This document shows, in pieces, positions 55,358 through 63,630 of a stretch of 64,000 nucleotides of DNA. The stretch spans positions 62,001-126,000 of the forward strand of contig NZ_JAGTUF010000005.1 in NCBI RefSeq assembly GCF_018224925.1, in the 5' to 3' direction. A program made the translations under genes and the position numbers. Source of the DNA: Magnetospirillum sulfuroxidans (GTDB lineage Bacteria > Pseudomonadota > Alphaproteobacteria > Rhodospirillales > Magnetospirillaceae). The notes under the pieces were generated by a model. That model was not told where the DNA came from, searched no databases, and saw only the letters and a program-made list of their open reading frames with translations. The stretch's first letter is position 1. Each line of letters starts with the position of its first letter.

Positions 55358-56005
55358 CTAACGCAGGGATTTCCGCCGCAACAAAGCGGCCAGAACCAGG
55401 CAGGCGGCAGCGGCCAGCAACAGGCCGTAACCGTAATGGGGATAGGAATAGGTATAGAACTGCGCCACCTTGCCTTGACCGAACACGGTCGGCATGAACG
55501 GCTTGACGGTGAAAGCTCCCCACGGGCGCAAGCTATGGCCGAACCACCACAGCCAAGCCGAATAATCGACGACAAAGGCCACCGGAATGACCACGCCCGA
55601 CAACGGCAAGACCCACCAAAACGGCCCGGTATAGAACAAGAAGGCCACCAACATCACACCGACCAACGAAAACAGATAGGGCGCGGCGGCAATTTCCAGC
55701 GTCGCCCCCTTCTCGATCGGTTCCATGCCGATGAAGTGGTTGATGACGTTCATTTCGTGCACGCAATCCAGGGCTTCTTCCTCGTAGACGTCGGCGTCTT
55801 CCGATCGCATCTGGCAGCCATTGAACACGCCGTTGACGTGGAAATGAATGCGCACGCCATCGGGGAAGGTCTGTTCCGGGTAATTCGGCGCCTTGAGCGA
55901 CACCCACCAGATGGGCGAGTAATACGCCCCGACAATCAGCAATCCGGCGATCAGCGTCAACGCCCGGAAAGCCAGGATAAGCTTGTTCTTGTCGTGGGTC
56001 TGCAT
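55358..56005 (-). CDS. nosB: NosB-like membrane protein of clade II nos clusters
   Basis: This is a 215-residue membrane protein with about five TM helices, a periplasmic Cys-containing loop (FNGCQMRSEDADVYEEEALDCVHEMN) and a His/Trp-rich end (FTVKPFMPTVFGQGKVAQFYTY). It occupies the place of nosB in epsilonproteobacterial-type nos clusters, between nosZ-linked cytochromes and nosD. Its role is unclear. The ATG at 56005 has AGAGGT upstream; a longer frame to 56044 is unlikely. Confidence 0.75.
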   Translation of the reverse strand: MQTHDKNKLILAFRALTLIAGLLIVGAYYSPIWWVSLKAPNYPEQTFPDGVRIHFHVNGVFNGCQMRSEDADVYEEEALDCVHEMNVINHFIGMEPIEKGATLEIAAAPYLFSLVGVMLVAFLFYTGPFWWVLPLSGVVIPVAFVVDYSAWLWWFGHSLRPWGAFTVKPFMPTVFGQGKVAQFYTYSYPHYGYGLLLAAAACLVLAALLRRKSLR

Positions 56006-56085
56006 GGCAACCTCTTGGTTTTGTCCCCCCGCCGTCATTCCCACATCGGCGGGAGTTCAAGCACAGAGCACTCAGACGAGAAAAG

Positions 56086-56125
56086 CTCCGTGGCCATCTT
56101 TACCTGCGCGAAGATGGCCACGGAG
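56086..56125 (-). terminator. Hairpin terminator between the second cytochrome c and nosB
   Basis: A perfect 15-bp stem (CTCCGTGGCCATCTT and its complement) with a 10-base loop. On the minus strand it is followed by CTTTTCTC. It lies 11 bases after the cytochrome stop, inside the nos cluster. Confidence 0.8.
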
Positions 56126-56135
56126 GCGATGAAAT

Positions 56136-56888
56136 TTATTCGAAATCCGGGTTCTGCCAACCCTTGACCCCGATCTTGTCCGCCGGCGGCTTGATGCGCG
56201 AGACATAATCCAGCACGGCCTTGGTATCCCGTTCGGTAAAGGTCTGGATCTGCTTGATCATATCCGGATTAGCATTGCGGCGCTTACCTTCCTTGATCCA
56301 CTGATACTGACGCATCAGATAGTTGTAATGCTGACCTTCCAAACGCGGATAATACTTGTCGTTGTCGCCTTCGCCGTGTTCGCCATGGCAGCGGACACAG
56401 TTTTCCTTATACAGCTTTTTGCCGTGTTCCAAATCTTTACCATCACCGAGGCCCGGTTCCGGGTTCATCTTCAGCTTTTGGATATAGGCGGCAACGTCGG
56501 CGATGGATTGCGGACCGCCGATCTGGTCGGGCAGCGCGAAGGGATACATGGTCGGGTTGTCGCGGTTAAGGGCGCGAATGTCGGCCAATTGCTTGATGAT
56601 CACCTTGGGGTGCTGACCGGCCAATTGCGGGAAGGTCCCATCGGTCTGGCCCCAGCCTTCCGGCAGATGGCAAGCGGCACAGACTTCATAGACGTCGCGG
56701 CCATTCTTGACGTCGGGCTTGAGATGCTCGGCCTCGTCTTTTTCGCCGCCATTGGCGTTCCAATGGTAATCCTTGTCGCCCAGCAACTTGCCCTGGGTCG
56801 GCTTCTCGCCGGGGCCGGCCCAAGCGGCGGTGCCGATGGCGGCCGTGGCGACGAGCGTTAGGGCCATGGCCTTGAAAAGGGTCTTCAT
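56136..56888 (-). CDS. Diheme cytochrome c (nos-linked, NosC2-like)
   Basis: This is a 250-residue periplasmic cytochrome with a Sec signal peptide (MKTLFKAMALTLVATAAIGTAAWA) and two haem sites, CAACH and CVRCH. Each is followed by a c4-type fold sequence (FPQLAGQHPKVIIKQL and YPRLEGQHYNYLMRQ). It is the second of two diheme proteins after nosZ and probably relays electrons between the NosGH complex and NosZ. The ATG at 56888 has GGAGAG upstream. Confidence 0.85.
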   Translation of the reverse strand: MKTLFKAMALTLVATAAIGTAAWAGPGEKPTQGKLLGDKDYHWNANGGEKDEAEHLKPDVKNGRDVYEVCAACHLPEGWGQTDGTFPQLAGQHPKVIIKQLADIRALNRDNPTMYPFALPDQIGGPQSIADVAAYIQKLKMNPEPGLGDGKDLEHGKKLYKENCVRCHGEHGEGDNDKYYPRLEGQHYNYLMRQYQWIKEGKRRNANPDMIKQIQTFTERDTKAVLDYVSRIKPPADKIGVKGWQNPDFE

Positions 56889-56945
56889 ATCGCGCTCTCC
56901 AATGTTCAATTCTTTAGACAAAGCTTATACCCCCCGGTACGGCTC

Positions 56946-57545
56946 TTACTTGACGTTGGCTAAGAAATCCGAGATGGCGGTCAACTCTTCGTCGCTCACC
57001 AGATGCATCACCGGTTGCATGGTGTTGGTGCCGCCATTCTTGCGCACACTGTTCTTGATGTCGTTGGCCTGACGGATCAGGTAATCCTTGTCCTGGCCAG
57101 CCAGGAACGGATAGGTCTTCATGATCGGCTTGGCGCCGTCCTTGCCGTGACAGGCGATGCAGGTCTTGGTCATGTACAGCTTCTTGCCCGGCAGGGCGCT
57201 GTCGCCCTTGCCGGTGATCGGACCAAGCGAGGCCAGATAATCGGCCAAAGCCCGCATCTCGTCCTCGCTGACGTCGTCCAAAATCGGCTTCATGGTGTCC
57301 ACCGACAGACCATTGGCGCGGGCGCCGGCCTTGATGTCCTTCATCTGGTTGAACATGTAATCGGCATTCTGGCCGGCCAGATGCGGGTATCCCGGTTCCA
57401 GCGGCGTCTTGGCGTCTTCGCCATGACAGGCATTGCAGCCCTTGTCGGTGAACAGCGCCTTGCCATCGGCGGCCACGGCCGGCGATGCGGCCAGCGCGGC
57501 CAGAACCGTCAAGACCGCCAGGGATCTGGTTTTTGTGACAATCAT
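56946..57545 (-). CDS. Diheme cytochrome c (nos-linked, c4 type)
   Basis: This is a 199-residue periplasmic cytochrome with signal peptide (IVTKTRSLAVLTVLAALAASPAVAA) and two c4-type haem domains (CNACH and CIACH), each with the PHLAGQNADYM/PFLAGQDKDYL repeat and a distal Met (TMKPI and TMQPVM). It is the first cytochrome after nosZ and corresponds in position to NosC1 in the clade II arrangement. The ATG at 57545 has GGAGAG upstream. Confidence 0.85.
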   Translation of the reverse strand: MIVTKTRSLAVLTVLAALAASPAVAADGKALFTDKGCNACHGEDAKTPLEPGYPHLAGQNADYMFNQMKDIKAGARANGLSVDTMKPILDDVSEDEMRALADYLASLGPITGKGDSALPGKKLYMTKTCIACHGKDGAKPIMKTYPFLAGQDKDYLIRQANDIKNSVRKNGGTNTMQPVMHLVSDEELTAISDFLANVK

Positions 57546-57572
57546 CAATCTCTCCTTTGCCGCTTAGTCAAA

Positions 57573-57594
57573 GGGGGCGGATTTCTCCGCCCCC
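57573..57594 (-). terminator. Hairpin between nosZ and the first cytochrome c
   Basis: GGGGGCGGA and TCCGCCCCC pair over nine bases with a four-base loop, 33 bases after nosZ. On the minus strand it is followed only by CTTTG, so it may be a leaky terminator or an mRNA end-stabiliser for abundant nosZ transcript. Confidence 0.6.
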
Positions 57595-57627
57595 CAGACT
57601 GTACGAAAACGTGGATCAGTCTTGAGC

Positions 57628-59922
57628 TTACTTGACCTTTTTGGCCCCGCCCTGCTCAAGGAAGGTCTTGGCCCGCAAACCGATATCGGCGGTCTTGACC
57701 TGGTACTGGAACCACTGCTCGGCCCACAGGAAGGCGTTGTGGAAGTCGCCCTTGGCGGCATAATCTTCCGACTTGGCCTTGGCGCCGGCGGCAAAGTTCA
57801 ACTGGTCGGTGGCGTCTTCGACCAGGGCAACCACGGGAGCGAAGTCCTTGTAGTTGACGCTGGTGATGTAGCCGACGACGCTGTCGATAACCTTTTGGGT
57901 TTCGACGTTGGTCTTGACGCGAGCGTCATAATCCGCCTTGCCGTAGGTCACGCCTTCCTTGGCCTTGACGTCGGTCGCCTTGTAACCGGCCGGCTGCACG
58001 ATCAGATAACCCTGCATTTCCAAGTGCAGAGCCGAGCAGAACTCGGTGCAGTAGTACGGATAGACGCCGGCCTTGTTGGCCTTGAAGCTGGCCGAAGCGG
58101 TCTTGCCCGGTTCCAGCGACAGGTTGACGTTGTGCTTGGAGATGGCGAAACCATGGGTTTCGTCCTCGGCACGTTCCAGGTTGGTCAGATGCACGGTGAC
58201 TTCATCGCCCTCGGTCACTTCCATGATTTCAGGCGTGATGTGCGAGCGGATGACCGAACCGAACACTTCCACCTTACCGGGGGTGCGTTCGATGCGTTCC
58301 TTACCGGCACGAACGGAGGCGGGATGCTTTTCCTCGGTGCGCGAGTCGGTGCCGTGCGGATAACGCACATGCGGCTTCAGCTTGTCGGCGGCGATGGCCA
58401 CGGCGTAGTGGGGTTCGCCCAAGGGCAGCGGCATGTCATACAAAAGCTGCATCTTGTCGTTGGACGCGTCGATCAGCTGATGGTTTTGCGGATGCAGCGG
58501 GCCGACCGGGTTGAAGCGGTCGATGGCCAGCTTGTTCAGCGCCACCACGTACTTGCCGGCCGGATGGGCGGTATCGCCTTCCATCGCCATCAAGTGACCG
58601 ATGTTGTAGTGGATCGAGATCTTGTCGATGACCTTGCCTTCGCAGAAATCCCACTTGGCCAGCATCGAATCGACGTACAGCGAGGTGTAAGCCACGCAGG
58701 GCTTGGCGTCATACTGGGTATGAAGCGGGCCGAGGCCCAGTTCCACCTGCTTGTGGATGACGTCCTTCATGTCGATGATCGGCACGCCGTATTCGTCCTT
58801 GCCCGAGAACTTGCCGGCCTTGATGGCCGCCTGGATTTTCTCGAACGAATAGACGGTGACGTGGCTATCCAACTTGCCCGACACGGTCAGCAGCTTGCCA
58901 TCCGGGGTGACGTCGACGCCGTGCGGCGACTTCGGTTCCGGGATCAGGAACAGCATGCCTTCCTTGATGGCGGTGGCCATCTCGATGACCGCATGACCAT
59001 TGATCTGCTTGGTCTTGCCGGCCTTGAACAGTTCCTCGCCCTTCTTCCAGTTCACGACGTGCAGGAAGTCGGTATCCTTGGCCGAGCAACCGGCTTCGAA
59101 CGGCGGACGACCGCTTTCGATACCGCCGACATAGCGTTCGGAACAGAAGGAATTGGTGAACGACCAGCCATCCGACGGGCCTTTGCCGAAATCGGACAGA
59201 TCCTGGCTATAGGGCGGCAATTCCAGCGAGAACGAATTCTCCGGCTCGATCCGACCCTTTTCGCGGTTGAACTTCCAATAGGTCACCGCGCCGCGATACT
59301 TCTCGTTGAACTGCTCCAACGGAACGAATCCACCGCCCAAGGGGGCGGCATATTGCGAGGCTTCGATGATGTAATCGGTATTGGGCGAAACGAAGGCGCC
59401 GCCGTGTTCCGACATCATGATCGGGTTCTTGACGATCTGCTTGGTCTCGAAATCCTTGAGATCGATGACCGCCAGACGGGGGAAGTTCTTGTCATTGATG
59501 AACAAGTACTGGCCGTCATAATCGCCGTTGGTTTCCGACAGAGCCGGATGGTGGGTATCGCCGAACTTGACCTGACGGCCATCAATGTTCGAGCCTTCAT
59601 CCAAGATCTTCTTGGATTCGTCGTCATAGCCATAGCCCTGCCAAGGCTCGGGGGTAAAGACGCCGATATACTTCAAGATACGCATGGACGGGATGCCGTA
59701 CACGATCACCTGACCGCTTTGACCGCCGGAGGAGAAGACGAGGAATTCGTCGCGCTTGCCGGTGGGCGTATAGGTCTTGGCGGCGGCGAGAACGTCTTTT
59801 TCGTTCAGACCGCGACGCTTCATCACGTCCTGCAGGGATTCAGCGCCCATGGCCTGGCTGGCAGTCAGCACGCCAAAGGACACCGTGGCGAGCAGGCTCG
59901 CCAACTTCATGCTACGATTCAT
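57628..59922 (-). CDS. nosZ: Nitrous oxide reductase NosZ, clade II (Sec-exported)
   Basis: This is a 764-residue copper enzyme that reduces N2O to N2. The signal peptide (MKLASLLATVSFGVLTASQAMG) has no twin-arginine motif, the mark of clade II. Histidine-rich propeller regions for CuZ include FGDTHHPALSETNG, MSEHGGAF and LGPLHTQYD. The CuA site is Cys625, Cys629, His633 and Met636 in a C-TEF-C-SAL-H-LE-M pattern. After it the chain runs on for about 115 residues as a helical tail without CXXCH. The ATG at 59922 is preceded by GGTGGGG; a GTG at 59931 is in frame. Confidence 0.97.
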   Translation of the reverse strand: MNRSMKLASLLATVSFGVLTASQAMGAESLQDVMKRRGLNEKDVLAAAKTYTPTGKRDEFLVFSSGGQSGQVIVYGIPSMRILKYIGVFTPEPWQGYGYDDESKKILDEGSNIDGRQVKFGDTHHPALSETNGDYDGQYLFINDKNFPRLAVIDLKDFETKQIVKNPIMMSEHGGAFVSPNTDYIIEASQYAAPLGGGFVPLEQFNEKYRGAVTYWKFNREKGRIEPENSFSLELPPYSQDLSDFGKGPSDGWSFTNSFCSERYVGGIESGRPPFEAGCSAKDTDFLHVVNWKKGEELFKAGKTKQINGHAVIEMATAIKEGMLFLIPEPKSPHGVDVTPDGKLLTVSGKLDSHVTVYSFEKIQAAIKAGKFSGKDEYGVPIIDMKDVIHKQVELGLGPLHTQYDAKPCVAYTSLYVDSMLAKWDFCEGKVIDKISIHYNIGHLMAMEGDTAHPAGKYVVALNKLAIDRFNPVGPLHPQNHQLIDASNDKMQLLYDMPLPLGEPHYAVAIAADKLKPHVRYPHGTDSRTEEKHPASVRAGKERIERTPGKVEVFGSVIRSHITPEIMEVTEGDEVTVHLTNLERAEDETHGFAISKHNVNLSLEPGKTASASFKANKAGVYPYYCTEFCSALHLEMQGYLIVQPAGYKATDVKAKEGVTYGKADYDARVKTNVETQKVIDSVVGYITSVNYKDFAPVVALVEDATDQLNFAAGAKAKSEDYAAKGDFHNAFLWAEQWFQYQVKTADIGLRAKTFLEQGGAKKVK

Positions 59923-60007
59923 TTTCCCCACCTTATTTCTGTTAAAAGGGGACAGAGATACCCAAACACTTCGCCGACAAAGATGCGCGCTTGCTCATGA
60001 TGAAGCC

Positions 60008-60021
60008 GTGACCTTGGTCAA
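60008..60021. promoter_or_regulatory. FNR/DNR-like box upstream of nosZ and sco
   Basis: GTGAC-CTTG-GTCAA matches TTGAC-N4-GTCAA with one mismatch and shares TGACnTTGG with the three nirT/nirS boxes. It lies 86-99 bases from the nosZ ATG and 63-76 bases from the sco start. A weaker site (TTGAC-TGTG-GACAA) lies at 60044-60057. Confidence 0.55.
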
Positions 60022-60083
60022 GTCCTGACGTCCCGATATCTGTTTGACTGTGGACAACACAGATCCAATGCGGAGTGAAGGTG

Positions 60084-60671
60084 ATGATGCTGCGTTCCAT
60101 GATGCTGGCCGTCGCGATCGGATTTGGCGCCCTGCCGGCGCTGCCGTTCGGCCCCACGCCCGCCCTGGCCTCGGAATTCACCGGCCGTTTCCTGCTGGAA
60201 ACCCATGACGGCAAGCGGGTCAACGACGAAAGCTTCGCCGGCAGGATCCGGCTGATGGCGTTCGGCTACACCTATTGCCCCGACGTCTGTCCAACGGCGC
60301 TGTCGACCATGGCTTCGGCCCTCGATCTGCTGGGGACCAAGGCCAATCAGGTGGTGCCGCTGTTCGTCACCGTCGACCCCAAGCGCGATACCCCGGCCCA
60401 GCTCAAGGATTATATGGCGGCCTTTGGTCCCCGCTTCATCGGCCTGACCGGGACCGTGCAGATGACCGACGCGGCCGCCAAGGCGTTTCGCGTCCGCTAT
60501 GAAATCCACCCGCCCGAGGATGGCGATCCCAACCATTATGTCGTCGATCATTCCGCCGGGATCTTCATCATGAACCGCGATGGCAGCTTTGCCGCCAAGC
60601 TGGGCTATATGGCCGACGCCAACGAAGTGGCCGAAAGGTTGCGCCAGGTCATGGATGGGGAAAAGAAATAA
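60084..60671 (+). CDS. SCO1/SenC family copper chaperone
   Basis: This is a 195-residue exported thioredoxin-fold protein. An N-terminal hydrophobic segment (LAVAIGFGALPALPFG) is followed by the copper site C-P-D-V-C (Cys65, Cys69) and a His in VVDHSAGIF that completes the SCO ligand set. SCO proteins insert copper into CuA sites; here the adjacent divergent nosZ and the CuA subunit at 35.6 kb are both possible clients. GTG at 60075 and ATG at 60087 are alternative starts. It overlaps the next gene by one base. Confidence 0.9.
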   Translation: MMLRSMMLAVAIGFGALPALPFGPTPALASEFTGRFLLETHDGKRVNDESFAGRIRLMAFGYTYCPDVCPTALSTMASALDLLGTKANQVVPLFVTVDPKRDTPAQLKDYMAAFGPRFIGLTGTVQMTDAAAKAFRVRYEIHPPEDGDPNHYVVDHSAGIFIMNRDGSFAAKLGYMADANEVAERLRQVMDGEKK

Positions 60672-61252
60672 TGCTCGATCGCCGCAGCTTCATCGCCGCC
60701 GCCCTGGCCAGCGCCCTGCCGTGGCCGGCCGTGGCCGGCAAGGTGGCGCAAGGCCTGTTCATCGCCGAGACGCCCAAGCCGCTGACAAACGTCGATATCC
60801 GCGACAATCAAGGCCAACCGGCCGGTATCGAAAGCTGGCGCGGCAAGCCGGCCCTGGTTAATCTGTGGGCCAGTTGGTGCCTGCCCTGCGTCGCCGAATT
60901 GCCGGCGCTGGACCGGCTGAAGCCGATCATCGAAGCAGAAGGACTGCGGGTGATCGCCTTGTGCCTGGATCGCAGCGGCGCCGTCGGCGCCGTTAATTCC
61001 TATGCCCGTCTGGGCATCAGAAATCTAGCCGTGCATGTGGATCACCAGCGCCAAGCCGGCGAAGCCTTCGGCGTCGCCGTCCTGCCCACCACCTTGCTGC
61101 TGAACGAAAAAGCCGAGGAAGTGGCGCGCTTTGTCGGCGGCGCCGCCTGGGACGGGCCGGAATCGCTGACATTGCTGCGCGCCCTGATCGCCGGCAAAAA
61201 GCTGGAAACGGCGATGAGCCCGCCCTTGGTCAGGCCCACCGCCAATCCATGA
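60671..61252 (+). CDS. TlpA/ResA-like periplasmic thiol-disulfide reductase
   Basis: This is a 193-residue thioredoxin-fold protein with the active site Cys70-Leu-Pro-Cys73 (ASWCLPC), a TlpA-type PxxxPxLxxL segment and a cis-Pro (VLPTTLLLN). The N-terminus has a twin-arginine-like signal (DRRSFIAAALASALPW). Coupled to the SCO gene (one-base overlap), it probably keeps SCO or CuA cysteines reduced in the periplasm. Confidence 0.88.
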   Translation: MLDRRSFIAAALASALPWPAVAGKVAQGLFIAETPKPLTNVDIRDNQGQPAGIESWRGKPALVNLWASWCLPCVAELPALDRLKPIIEAEGLRVIALCLDRSGAVGAVNSYARLGIRNLAVHVDHQRQAGEAFGVAVLPTTLLLNEKAEEVARFVGGAAWDGPESLTLLRALIAGKKLETAMSPPLVRPTANP

Positions 61253-61282
61253 TCGCTATTGCATGCTTCGCGTGAAAATGCG

Positions 61283-62404
61283 CTAGGCTGTGCCGACCAA
61301 ATAGGCCGACACGTAACCATTGACACCGGCGATCAGCTCGACGGAAATACCGCTGTCGATGCTGGCCGGATCGAAGGAAGCCGGGCCGGTGGCAAGCGAT
61401 ACCTGATCGGTGCCGCCGTCGGGAACCTGGCCATTGCTCTTGCAATTCCCACCTTCGATCAGCGCCAATTGGCCATTGGTGCCGACGAAAATCTGTGTCG
61501 GCGTCACAGCCACATTGGCAACCCGCCCCGCCGATTTGTAGAACTCATAGGTCCATTTCACCGGCTGCCGCAACGACATATCCAGACAGGCGCCGCAGCC
61601 AGACAATCCCACATACAACAAACCGGAGGCCAGATCGCAAGCCAACCGGGTATCGCCCGCCCCCAGACTGGCTTGCAACGATTGGGTCATGGCCGTCACC
61701 TGGGGCTTGGCCAGCGACAGGTCAAAGGAATAAATCCACCCGTTGCAGCCGGCGAACAACCAAGGCAGAATCCTGCCGCTACCGGGGGAGGACTGGTTCA
61801 GAAAACTCAACAACGACACCGTGTTGCTGGCACTGCTGCCCCAATCCCATCCCGGCAACGTCACCTTCCACAATTCGGTCATCTTATCCGCCGACAGTGC
61901 CCACATCTGGCCGTTGGTGCCGACGAACAACGTTTTCTGGTCAGGCGACAATGCCAGCCGCACTTCGTTGTTACCGGTGCCGGTCAACGGGTTGGAATAG
62001 AGGACCTGGCCTTCAGTATTGACTTTGTAGACATAACCATTGGCCCCGGCATAGACATACCCCTGACTGGAAGCCACCACCGAGGTCACGGTGTTGAGGG
62101 CGTTGGGCAGGGTGATCGGGGTGCTCCACAGACACGTGGTGAAATTACTGATGTTAACGGCTTGAATGTGGCCGTTGCAGCCGAAATAGGCGACCATACG
62201 GCCGCTATCATAGGCAATCCGCACCTCGCCCTTGCCGACACCGGTCAGATCGTTTCGGATCGGATCATTCGCCATACCGAAATCGTAAAAGAACGCATAG
62301 CCGTTGCAGGTGGCGATCACTTTCGATCCCACGCTCAAGGTGTTGGTGATGCCGTTACCGGCACCGGACATGCTATCGGTCCACACAGGAGCTAAAGTAG
62401 CCAT
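61283..62404 (-). CDS. Repeat protein, predicted beta-propeller (possible lectin)
   Basis: I do not recognise this 373-residue protein. It has no signal peptide and consists of about seven or eight repeats of 42-57 residues, each with a turn like G-(C/T/A/V)-N-G-(Y/Q/H/W). The NG positions are near residues 34, 77, 122, 164, 221, 310 and 362, with a degenerate one near 268. Alternating strands such as GYVYAGANGYVYKV and TLFVGTNGQMWAL suggest a PQQ-like or lectin-type propeller. It is single, with a good GGAGGGG site before the ATG. The short gene for a LecB-like protein at 12.7 kb has a similar no-signal architecture. Confidence 0.6.
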   Translation of the reverse strand: MATLAPVWTDSMSGAGNGITNTLSVGSKVIATCNGYAFFYDFGMANDPIRNDLTGVGKGEVRIAYDSGRMVAYFGCNGHIQAVNISNFTTCLWSTPITLPNALNTVTSVVASSQGYVYAGANGYVYKVNTEGQVLYSNPLTGTGNNEVRLALSPDQKTLFVGTNGQMWALSADKMTELWKVTLPGWDWGSSASNTVSLLSFLNQSSPGSGRILPWLFAGCNGWIYSFDLSLAKPQVTAMTQSLQASLGAGDTRLACDLASGLLYVGLSGCGACLDMSLRQPVKWTYEFYKSAGRVANVAVTPTQIFVGTNGQLALIEGGNCKSNGQVPDGGTDQVSLATGPASFDPASIDSGISVELIAGVNGYVSAYLVGTA

Positions 62405-62506
62405 AAATCCCCTCCAAAAATCCCGCTTAGGTAGATAGGGATAATCAGGCTATGACCAAAAACACTCAATGCGCGAATTGTGACAACCTTAAGGTTGCGG
62501 TGATCA

Positions 62507-62544
62507 GCGGCCCGCCACCACACAATCTCGTGCTGGCGGGCCGC
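62507..62544 (-). terminator. Hairpin downstream of the PCuAC gene
   Basis: GCGGCCCGCCA and TGGCGGGCCGC form a perfect 11-bp stem with a 16-base loop; an outer TGATC/GATCA pair can extend it. It begins nine bases after the PCuAC stop. There is no T-run, so a Rho-independent role is only likely. Confidence 0.55.
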
Positions 62545-62552
62545 AGGGTCGA

Positions 62553-63023
62553 TCAGTGCTTCATGTGCTGGGAGTGATCCATCGGCGCCATCGGCGCGGT
62601 CATCGCCCCGACACTGGCCACCGGCATCTCGACCTTGACGTCGCCAGCCTTTTCAAACGTTAAGGTCAACGTAACCTTATCGCCTTCCTTCAGCGGCGCA
62701 GTCAGGTCGATGAACATGACGTGATCGCCGCCAGGCTTGAGTTCCGCCTTGCCGCCGGCCGGAACAGCGATGGAATCGACCTTGCGCATGCGCATGATCT
62801 CGCCATCCTTGATGTGGGTGTGCAGTTCGACGGCCTTTGACACGCTGGCCGAGGCGGCGATCAGTTTATCATCCTGCTTGCCCGAATTGGTGATGGTCAG
62901 AAAGCCGGCGCCATTGGCGGCCTTGGGCGGAGCGCGGAGAAAGGCGCCGCTGACTTCCAGATCCGCCGCCAGGGCGGGAAAGGCGAACGCCAGGGCAGCA
63001 GCGGTCAACAGGAACTTCTTCAT
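62553..63023 (-). CDS. PCuAC family periplasmic copper chaperone
   Basis: This is a 156-residue secreted protein with Sec signal peptide (MKKFLLTAAALAFAFPALAA). It carries the PCuAC copper set: His68 or His70, Met77 or Met79, then His101-x-Met103, followed by a Met/His-rich tail (AMTAPMAPMDHSQHMKH). These proteins hand Cu(I) to SCO or directly to CuA sites. The frame runs upstream to 63068, but the ATG at 63023 gives the signal peptide and an AAGGAT site. It is in the copper-handling block next to nos. Confidence 0.92.
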   Translation of the reverse strand: MKKFLLTAAALAFAFPALAADLEVSGAFLRAPPKAANGAGFLTITNSGKQDDKLIAASASVSKAVELHTHIKDGEIMRMRKVDSIAVPAGGKAELKPGGDHVMFIDLTAPLKEGDKVTLTLTFEKAGDVKVEMPVASVGAMTAPMAPMDHSQHMKH

Positions 63024-63061
63024 GGGAGAATCCTTTATGCGGACAATGACACACCAGCCCA

Positions 63062-63076
63062 GTGACAACAGGTCAC
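63062..63076. promoter_or_regulatory. Inverted repeat upstream of the PCuAC gene
   Basis: GTGAC-AACAG-GTCAC is a perfect five-base inverted repeat with a five-base spacer, 39-53 bases upstream of the PCuAC ATG. It could be an operator; the spacer differs from the FNR-like boxes. Confidence 0.3.
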
Positions 63077-63123
63077 AGGGGTAAAGCGAAGGTTTGGATC
63101 AGGTGGGAAAAGAAATTGGGAAT

Positions 63124-63540
63124 TCAGGCCGCAGGCGGGGCGCGGGCCTGGGCCGTGCGGAACGTTCCATCGGGGACAAACGATCGGGCGTCAATGGGCG
63201 AGCGAACCCGGACCGCGCTCTCGGTGGGGAGAGTGAAGTGTTGGGGCAGTACCGCGCCGTTGGCCAATTGCGCCGACTGACAGATCAGGCAGCAACCGTC
63301 GTCTTGATAAGGAACATCCTCGCCGGGGGGAATGGCGATGCCGATTCCACCCCTGACATGGCAGACATAAACGCCCAGCGGACCGGCAACGCCGAATCCT
63401 GGGCCAGACCCCGATACCAGGGCCAGACCGGGCGTGGTGGCGGTGAACAAAAAGCCCAGCAAAGCCAGCAGCGCGCCCAGGTCGCGGAGCGGGCCGCGTC
63501 CTCTGAACAGGCTTAGAAACTGGTTACGCCAAGGCTTCAC
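63124..63540 (-). CDS. DUF2946-like membrane protein, probably copper-related
   Basis: This is a 138-residue protein with one or two N-terminal hydrophobic segments (LGALLALLGFLFTATTPGLALV) and a Cys pair in DDGCCLICQSAQLANG, as in DUF2946 proteins that are often encoded with copper chaperones. Function is not known. The GTG at 63540 has GGAGG eight bases upstream; the frame also opens at 63585. It lies between PCuAC and a cytochrome c gene on the same strand. Confidence 0.62.
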   Translation of the reverse strand: MKPWRNQFLSLFRGRGPLRDLGALLALLGFLFTATTPGLALVSGSGPGFGVAGPLGVYVCHVRGGIGIAIPPGEDVPYQDDGCCLICQSAQLANGAVLPQHFTLPTESAVRVRSPIDARSFVPDGTFRTAQARAPPAA

Positions 63541-63630
63541 GTCACACTCCTCCTGCATGATGAGAATAAGGGGAAGCAGGATCAATGGCTTTGACCATGA
63601 TCAAGACATTGGCTGCTTCCCCGTCCGCCG

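Noticed and set aside
54086-56167. A 693-codon open frame antisense to nosD, nosB and their boundaries
   Set aside because: It crosses several certain genes and a hairpin; composition is that of a GC-driven shadow.
57622-60000. A 792-codon open frame antisense to nosZ
   Set aside because: It is fully explained as the shadow of nosZ; no domain, signal peptide or start context was seen.
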